A stretch of DNA of 9,204 bases from Acidobacteriota bacterium (lineage in GTDB: Bacteria; Acidobacteriota; Terriglobia; 20CM-2-55-15): positions 1 to 9,204 of the forward strand of contig QHXD01000203.1 of NCBI GenBank assembly GCA_003223895.1, in the 5' to 3' direction. Below the pieces are notes generated by a model. The model saw nothing but the letters and a program-made list of their open reading frames with translations, did not search any database and was not told where the DNA came from. This document shows positions 5,122 through 9,204 of this stretch, one piece after another; positions within the stretch are counted from its first letter, which is position 1; each line of letters begins with the position of its first letter. A program made the translations under genes and the position numbers.

Positions 5122-6981
5122 ATGAACAGGAATGAGATCAAGGTTATCGTCAAGAGTCCCGCCACGACATTTGCTCAGCCGTCAGGCCTAGCAGTCGGTT
5201 TGTGTGCGCTGGCTGTGGTGCTCATAATGTTTACCCTCGCATCACCTGCTGTGTGGGCGCAGGGCCTACCACTTAGAACATGTCCGAATGGGGCATCAGC
5301 TTATCTTTGCCAAGGCGACATCGTAATCGCTGATCCTAGCGCGGGTCGAAATAGTCCGGGCGGCAGTACTGGGGAAGGCGCACTTTTCCTCATAAACGCC
5401 GAGACCGGAGCTCAGACTCTTATCTCCCAAGGTAGTTTATTGACGGAGTCCGTCGGTGTAGTGGTAGAGAGCAATGGCATGCTCGTTGTTGCCGATAGAG
5501 TCAATGGCATTATCCGTGTGGATCCTTCGACGGGAGGACAAACCCTCCTCCCGACAGGGGCCGGCCCATCGAACGACTTCTTCGGTATCGCACGCGATGC
5601 CAACGGGAACTTTATTGTTGCGGATAGCGGTCTTAATTTCGACAAGGGCGTGAATCTTCCGGCGGGAAGGATCCTTCGCATTGATAAGACAACCGGAGCA
5701 CAAACCGTTATCGCACCCGCACAAGGTGTTGCGAATAATATCGTCCACCCCTACGGTGTGGCTATCGATCCTCTCGATACGAGCATCCTCGTGAGCGACA
5801 TGAGCTCATTCGGCACTGGCGCCATCATTCGCATAGACCCCGTCACCTTGAACCAGCATGTAGTCTGGGGACCCACATCCGCATTTCCGGACGTGGTCCA
5901 GAGCGCACCCTTTAATTGTCCAATGGGGATCACAGTAGAGGCCTCCGGTGACATCCTCGCGACGGTGTTTTCACATTCTGGGTACGGATGCTCAAACCCA
6001 GGGATCTTCCGTGTGGATCTTATGAATTTATTCGGAGGGGGCCAGGTTACTGTGTCGGCCAACCCACCTGTAGGATGGGCGTTGCCATTTGGCATAACCA
6101 CCGAGGCGAGTAAGAACATCCTCGTTGTTGATGAAATCTTGCAAGGGATCTACCGTCTGAATCCGGCCGGAACGTTCATCGGGCCAACCCCACTTACCGG
6201 CAAAGACCAACCGGCGACGCTCAATTTTCTGGTCAATCCTGTTGGCATCGTGTCTCTGAAGTTTCAACCCACCGTCAACATCAGCAACGTTGCTCCCGTC
6301 ATAACGAGCGTGATTGGCCCGGTGGCTCCGGTGCCTCTCGGTTCTGGCGTAACTATCACTGCGAACTTCACCGATGCGAATGCTTCAGATACCCACACCT
6401 GCTCGTTAAGCTGGGGCGACGGGATCGTCGGTCCCGGAGTAGTAACCGACTCGAGCGGCAGTGGGGCATGCACGCAGGTCACCGATAACGGAGGCCTTTC
6501 TGCGGCTTCCAGCTTCCAATTTGTGATCATCTTCGATACTAGTGACGGATTTGTAACCGGTGGCGGGTGGATCAATTCGTCGGCCGGCGCCTATTCTGCA
6601 GATCTGAACATGACGGGCAAAGCCACCTTCGGCTTCGAATCGAAATATATAAAGGGTCAGTCCACTCCATCCGGTAAGACCGAGTTCAACTTCCAAGTGG
6701 CCAAGTTTATATTCAAAAGCACCTCCTACGACTGGCTCGTGGTTGCAGGGGCCAAGGCTCAGTTCAAGGGCTCGGGGACCGTTAACGGATCCGGCGATTA
6801 TGGCTTCATACTGACCGCTACGGATTCAGCGGTCAACGGCGGAGGCACCGTCGACAAGTTCCGAATCAAGATCTGGAACAAAGCCACCGGCATTGTGGTC
6901 TATGACAATGGGCGCGGCGCTGGAGACGACAGTGATCCACCGACGGCCCTTGGCGGCGGTAACATTACGATCCACGGCTAA
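5122..6981 (+). CDS. Secreted NHL/Vgb-like beta-propeller protein with PKD-like and conserved C-terminal domains
   Basis: A 619-residue exported protein. Residues 1-47 form a long signal peptide: a polar ~20-residue start, a hydrophobic core from GLAVGLCAL, and likely cleavage after VWA (46/47). Residues ~65-380 contain six propeller-like blades, each with a G-x-(I/L)-(L/V)-V-(A/S)-D strand followed by G-x-I-x-R-(I/V)-D-P and an LNxxTGxQT-like turn (for example GMLVVADRVNGIIRVDPSTG at 119-138), as in NHL/SMP-30/virginiamycin-B-lyase-like propellers. Residues ~388-470 are PKD-like (ANFTDANASDTHTCSLSWGDG), but the usual HxYxxxGxYTVTLTV strand between GACTQ and VTDNGG is missing, an apparent in-frame loss. 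Residues 476-619 are a C-terminal domain widespread in secreted bacterial proteins, with FVTGGGWI, GKATFGF, YIKG, TSYDWLVVAGAKAQFKG, DKFRIKIW and a final ALGGGNITIHG. No PEP-CTERM or LPXTG anchor is seen, so release or surface binding is likely. Function is unknown; it may be a cell-surface or extracellular binding protein. Codon use seems less GC-rich than the hydrolase region. Confidence 0.9.
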   Translation: MNRNEIKVIVKSPATTFAQPSGLAVGLCALAVVLIMFTLASPAVWAQGLPLRTCPNGASAYLCQGDIVIADPSAGRNSPGGSTGEGALFLINAETGAQTLISQGSLLTESVGVVVESNGMLVVADRVNGIIRVDPSTGGQTLLPTGAGPSNDFFGIARDANGNFIVADSGLNFDKGVNLPAGRILRIDKTTGAQTVIAPAQGVANNIVHPYGVAIDPLDTSILVSDMSSFGTGAIIRIDPVTLNQHVVWGPTSAFPDVVQSAPFNCPMGITVEASGDILATVFSHSGYGCSNPGIFRVDLMNLFGGGQVTVSANPPVGWALPFGITTEASKNILVVDEILQGIYRLNPAGTFIGPTPLTGKDQPATLNFLVNPVGIVSLKFQPTVNISNVAPVITSVIGPVAPVPLGSGVTITANFTDANASDTHTCSLSWGDGIVGPGVVTDSSGSGACTQVTDNGGLSAASSFQFVIIFDTSDGFVTGGGWINSSAGAYSADLNMTGKATFGFESKYIKGQSTPSGKTEFNFQVAKFIFKSTSYDWLVVAGAKAQFKGSGTVNGSGDYGFILTATDSAVNGGGTVDKFRIKIWNKATGIVVYDNGRGAGDDSDPPTALGGGNITIHG

Positions 6982-7020
6982 GTCTGACTCTTCGCGTTCG
7001 CTCGAACATGAGGACAGCAA

Positions 7021-7056
7021 ACCTGTAGGCGTCGGCCTTAGCCGGCGCCTACAGGT
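7021..7056. repeat. REP-like palindrome (16-bp stem, 4-base loop)
   Basis: ACCTGTAGGCGTCGGC (7021-7036) pairs with GCCGGCGCCTACAGGT (7041-7056) around the loop CTTA; the only imperfection is one T-G wobble. It lies 39 bp after the stop of the propeller gene. There is no T-tract on either side (AAAATTGG follows on the plus strand), so a standard intrinsic terminator is not supported, though the hairpin could still protect the transcript 3' end. The GTAGGCG...CGCCTAC core resembles REP-type dispersed palindromes of other bacteria. Confidence 0.8.
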
Positions 7057-7156
7057 AAAATTGGAGTCCGGGCGGATAGGAAATTTAAGCTGGCCGGACA
7101 ACATAGACGAGCGAGCAGCAGCAGGATGCACGGAGAAAATTCCCGTCACAGTCCCG

Positions 7157-7292
7157 GTCTTATGTAACTTGGGTGGCAGCAGGCGGGTGCGCGGCGGATT
7201 TAAGGTAGGAATTTCCCCGCCCGGTTCCCGGCCGGTTCCCGGCCGGTTCCCGGCTATGTCCGCGGCCTGGCGTACCCGAGTTGACATAAGAC
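7157..7292. repeat. Inner imperfect inverted repeat with GTCTTATGT ends
   Basis: The left arm GTCTTATGTAACTTGGG (7157-7173) matches the inverse of CCCGAGTTGACATAAGAC (7275-7292), which reads GTCTTATGTCAACTCGGG, with one inserted base and one substitution. The match continues more loosely inward (GGTGGCAGCAGGC against GGTACGCCAGGC). Symmetric ends like this suggest recombinase or transposase termini inside the larger element. About 100 bp lie between the arms. Confidence 0.65.
7221..7253 (+). repeat. Three perfect 11-bp tandem copies of CCGGTTCCCGG
   Basis: Copies occupy 7221-7231, 7232-7242 and 7243-7253 and are identical. Each unit is itself nearly palindromic (CCGG-TTC-CCGG), and the 11-bp period places successive units close to the same face of the helix. 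It lies in the centre of the inner inverted repeat. It could come from slipped-strand expansion or serve as a protein-binding array. Confidence 0.85.
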
Positions 7293-7336
7293 GTCGACTA
7301 CGACATTCGCCACAGCCACGGTGCCGCTTGAATTTC

Positions 7337-7384
7337 CTATCCTCTCATCCGCATTTTGGGCAATGGATTTCGTTTCATCATCAT
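7337..7384 (-). pseudogene. Orphan translation start: 15-codon frame ending in the element's terminal repeat
   Basis: On the minus strand AAAAGGAGG (AGGAGG at 7390-7395) is followed five bases later by ATG at 7382-7384, part of a triple ATG. The frame reads MMMKRNPLPKMRMRG and stops at the TAG at 7337-7339, which lies inside the right terminal repeat (7331-7342) of the inverted-repeat element. Such a strong initiation site with almost no frame behind it suggests either the 5' end of a gene cut by the element's insertion or a leader peptide. No continuation was recognised on the far side of the element (below 7074). Confidence 0.4.
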
Positions 7385-7573
7385 TTTCGCCTCCTTTTGG
7401 GCTCGGTTTAATTTCGCCCCCATACGGTGTAAATCACCGCGAGAATGAAAAAGCGCTGAAATAAAATTGCGATTTGAGGAACGGAAATCAGAGTGACTTC
7501 AAGAAAGCGAACGACTTAGATAGGGGAAAAATTTTTAGAATGTGTTGGGATATGCAGGCGATTTTACGTCACG

Positions 7574-7654
7574 TCTCGTGGATACGTCGGCGCCTTCGCC
7601 AGCTTCGCTCCGCCTCTCGTGGATATGTCGAACGCTCCGCCAGCTTCGCTCCGC
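7574..7654 (-). repeat. Tandem ~40-bp repeat, two copies
   Basis: Unit 1 (7574-7614) and unit 2 (7615-7654) both begin TCTCGTGGATA(C/T)GTCG and end CCAGCTTCGCTCCGC, differing at a few central bases. On the minus strand the array plus its flank (CGTGACGTAAAATCGCCTGC, then ATATCCCAACACATTC) can be read as SEAGEGADVSTRRDVKSPAY, a reading I associate with dispersed intergenic repeats in Solibacter-type Acidobacteriota. That association is from memory. It has no recognisable gene context and is probably a dispersed repeat. Confidence 0.6.
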
Positions 7655-7832
7655 AAAGCGTGGCAAAATCGACGGGCCGACTTTGTCAGAGGGTGCAAAC
7701 GCTGGTCGATGTGATTTCCAGTGTCCTGCGACCATCACCCGCGAGTAACGCCGCAGTGTTTAGCGATCCATTCTCAGCTCCCCGGAAGTCCGGTTCTGGG
7801 AAAAACGGAGCGGGCTACCGTCTAACCGCCCA

Positions 7833-8345
7833 TCAAAATAGCGCGATTCCCACAATCGCCGCCAGTACCAGTACCACCAAAACCGGCACGCGACGCATTG
7901 CACCGAGGCCAATCGCGCCCAGTGTAATGATCAGATTGGTAGAGTTCCAGCCGGCGGTGTTCATGATGCCGGTCAGCACGATCACAAAGACTCCGGCAAC
8001 AGCTAAACCCAACCCACGGACAAATCCCTGAATGGCGGGGTGGTAGCTCCAGCGGCGGTACAAACCATGGACCAGCACCAACACCAGCAGCGGCGGCAGC
8101 GCGATCGCAACCAGCGTCAGTGCGGCGCCGCGCAACCCGCCAACGAAATAGCCCAGGCTGATCACCCAGAGCCCGGTCGGCCCGGGACTGATCTGTCCGA
8201 TTGCAAGGGACTCGGCGAACTGACGGTCGGTTGCCCAACCGCGCGACAGGAGATCCTGGTGAACAATCGGAAGATTTCCCGTACCGGTGGTCGAAAGCAG
8301 CGCGGCCCTGAACATGATCCAGAATAGCAAGAGATGATGACTCAT
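7833..8345 (-). CDS. CHR-family (ChrA-like) transporter, second half-size subunit
   Basis: A 170-residue, highly hydrophobic protein corresponding to the C-terminal CHR domain of chromate-transporter-family proteins. Visible marks are FRAALLSTTGTGNLPIVHQDLL (first residues 12-20, then 21-33), RGWATDRQFAESLAIGQISPGPTG (35-58, written here only as landmarks), GYFVGGLRGAAL (65-76) and several further membrane segments up to the C-terminus. The SPGP segment and the GYxxGGxxGAxL stretch are typical, while the usual FGGG is replaced by GTGNLP, placing it in a divergent subgroup. The ATG overlaps the stop of the preceding gene by four bases (ATGA, 8342-8345), so the two are translationally coupled and probably form a heterodimer, as known for short-chain ChrA pairs. 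Chromate efflux is the family activity; the actual substrate is inferred and could differ. No terminator is evident downstream. Confidence 0.85.
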   Translation of the reverse strand: MSHHLLLFWIMFRAALLSTTGTGNLPIVHQDLLSRGWATDRQFAESLAIGQISPGPTGLWVISLGYFVGGLRGAALTLVAIALPPLLVLVLVHGLYRRWSYHPAIQGFVRGLGLAVAGVFVIVLTGIMNTAGWNSTNLIITLGAIGLGAMRRVPVLVVLVLAAIVGIALF

Positions 8346-8968
8346 CGTGGCCACCTCTGGCGCGGTACGAGTTGCCATTGCGCCAGCGCCGACAACGCGC
8401 CGGCGCCCCACAGTATGGCAAGAACCGGTGTACGCGCCAGCGCGGCGACGATCGTGCTTACCAGCAACAGGACTACCGCCACGAGTGTGCTCGCGCGTCC
8501 CTCCCGCCGGGCACTGTTCAGCAGCGGGCGCACCATGGTGAAGGCCAACAGCAAGCCCAAACCGACCGTTGCGGGCACGACGCCAGCAATCGCCGCGCGC
8601 ACGACCGGCGCTTCGCGGATGCTGGCATAGATCGACGTCAGAGCGACCGTAATCGCCGCGCTTGGCAGCAGCAACCCACTCAGCGAGAGCAGCGCCCCGG
8701 GCGCGCCAGCAACCCGCCAGCCGATCAGGATTACCAGTCCCAGAATATTGATGCCCGGCGCGATCTGGCAAATACCCCAATAGCGCGTGAAGTCGTCGTC
8801 GGTGAGCCATGCGTGTCGCTCGACAGCTACGCGACGGATCAAGTACAACGTGGCCGAACCGCCGCCGAATGATTGCGCGCCGATTACCGTCCATATCCAA
8901 AAGAGGCGCCAGGGCGAAACCCGGCCACCCACGAATGGTTGTTCACTTTGAGTCTGAGAATCTCCCAC
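8342..8968 (-). CDS. CHR-family (ChrA-like) transporter, first half-size subunit
   Basis: A 208-residue membrane protein equivalent to the N-terminal CHR domain. Landmarks are FWIWTVIGAQSFGGGSAT (23-40, with the conserved FGGG), LIRRVAVERHAWLTDDDF (43-60), QIAPGINILGL (68-78, in place of the common LxPGPxxVN), GWRVAGAPGALL (83-94) and LLLPS (99-103), followed by further hydrophobic segments. It acts in the cytoplasmic membrane. The start is GTG at 8966-8968; a purine-rich GGGAAGG lies about 14 bases upstream, so the start is plausible but not certain. It is the first gene of the pair, with the second half starting inside its stop codon. Full-length ChrA proteins carry both domains in one chain; here they are split, as in YwrA/YwrB-type pairs of Bacillus. 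No chrB-like regulator lies in view, so induction by chromate is unsupported. Confidence 0.87.
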   Translation of the reverse strand: MGDSQTQSEQPFVGGRVSPWRLFWIWTVIGAQSFGGGSATLYLIRRVAVERHAWLTDDDFTRYWGICQIAPGINILGLVILIGWRVAGAPGALLSLSGLLLPSAAITVALTSIYASIREAPVVRAAIAGVVPATVGLGLLLAFTMVRPLLNSARREGRASTLVAVVLLLVSTIVAALARTPVLAILWGAGALSALAQWQLVPRQRWPR

Positions 8969-9204
8969 CAGGTTTGCGCCTTCCCATAAATTGCACCCGA
9001 ATCTTCACACGTTGCGAAGTCTCCCCACGCCCGCGAGGAGTGTAGGGTCTGGAATATTATCGTCCGAAGTATCCTCGGATCGAGTTCTTTCGGTTTTGTC
9101 TGCACGGAGTATTGGTAAGCTGGTGAGGCTGTGCTACCGACAATGCATGCTGTCGGAAGTTCCTTGACCAACGCACCCGCCTAAGTTAAAACGCACGTTG
9201 TTCA
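8969..9204. other. Upstream region of the CHR gene pair
   Basis: This is the putative promoter side for the minus-strand CHR genes. On the minus strand GATAATATT (around 9053-9061) could be a -10 element, but no good -35 accompanies it. A minus-strand frame here continues into the first CHR gene in another phase and shows no family features. A 6-bp-arm inverted repeat, CCGACA (9137-9142) and TGTCGG (9151-9156), encloses ATGCATGC and could be an operator. Nothing else is supported. Confidence 0.35.

Larger units (their letters stand above)
7074..7342. mobile_element. Nested inverted-repeat element, MITE-like (269 bp)
   Basis: The outer arms are GGATAGGAAATT (7074-7085) and its perfect inverse AATTTCCTATCC (7331-7342). 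Similarity extends inward with a substitution and a one-base gap, to GGATAGGAAATTTAAGC(T)GGC against GGATAGGAAATTCAAGCGGC. The interior has no credible transposase. It holds a second inverted repeat (7157-7292) and an 11-bp tandem triplicate. This is the architecture expected of a non-autonomous element moved by a transposase elsewhere. No obvious target duplication flanks 7074 and 7342, so the exact ends are uncertain. It could also be two nested elements. Confidence 0.5.
6982..7832. other. 850-bp gene-poor repeat region
   Basis: No convincing full-length gene lies here; open frames on both strands are low-complexity and lack family motifs or ribosome binding sites. The stretch holds, in order, a REP-like hairpin (7021-7056), a nested inverted-repeat element (7074-7342) with an inner inverted repeat and an 11-bp tandem triplicate, an orphan start codon with an excellent ribosome binding site (7384, minus), an A/T-rich patch with AAAAATTTTT at about 7527-7536, and a tandem ~40-bp repeat (7574-7654). 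From 7655 to 7832 I see nothing definite, and no clear terminator for the minus-strand gene ending at 7833. Confidence 0.7.

Noticed and set aside
7021..7056. Intrinsic terminator of the propeller gene
   Set aside because: The stem is strong but neither side is followed by a T-tract, so a REP-like palindrome is the better description.
8884..9171. 95-codon minus-strand frame before and into the first CHR gene
   Set aside because: It overlaps the start of the CHR gene in another phase, has no family feature, and is more likely promoter-region sequence.
1..9204. CRISPR array, tRNA, rRNA or integron attC sites
   Set aside because: No regularly spaced repeats of CRISPR type, no cloverleaf and no attC core sites were seen; the tandem repeats at 7221-7253 and 7574-7654 have no spacers.

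Overview
The window looks like a chromosomal accessory region of a soil-type bacterium, most likely Acidobacteriota (Bryobacterales/Solibacter-like). This rests on protein style and on recalled resemblance of several proteins and repeats to that group, not on a search. No rRNA, tRNA, CRISPR array or phage module is visible.

Layout. Positions 1-220 (minus) hold the N-terminal part of a pentapeptide-repeat protein cut by the window edge. 529-1950 (plus) is an intact DEAD-box RNA helicase, bracketed by two perfect 19-bp direct repeats (389-407 and 1982-2000). 2137-3335 (minus) is a two-gene unit: a secreted alpha/beta hydrolase (GXSXG serine, strong Shine-Dalgarno), then, through an ATGA overlap, a 95-residue exported protein that may be the stump of a larger gene. 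3434-4117 (minus) is an APH(6)/hydroxyurea-kinase-type aminoglycoside phosphotransferase broken just after its catalytic loop. 4236-4800 (plus) is a frameshifted, internally deleted piece of an IS91-family Y2 transposase. 5122-6981 (plus) is an intact secreted protein: six propeller-like repeats, a shortened PKD-like domain, and a conserved C-terminal domain opening with FVTGGGWI. Its leader carries hairpins.

6982-7832 contains no convincing full gene but is rich in structure: a 16-bp-stem REP-like hairpin, a nested inverted-repeat element (7074-7342) with three 11-bp tandem copies, an orphan translation start whose frame ends inside the element's terminal repeat, and a tandem ~40-bp repeat. 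7833-8968 (minus) is a pair of half-size CHR-family (ChrA-like) membrane proteins with an ATGA overlap, probably one heteromeric transporter.

Overall, intact housekeeping or accessory genes (helicase, hydrolase, propeller protein, CHR pair) are separated by debris: a truncated resistance gene, a transposase remnant and MITE/REP-like repeats. I see no clear new multigene system. The best leads are the nested inverted-repeat element that appears to have cut a gene at its 15th codon, the helicase between direct repeats, the hydrolase/small-protein coupling, and the structured leader before the propeller gene.
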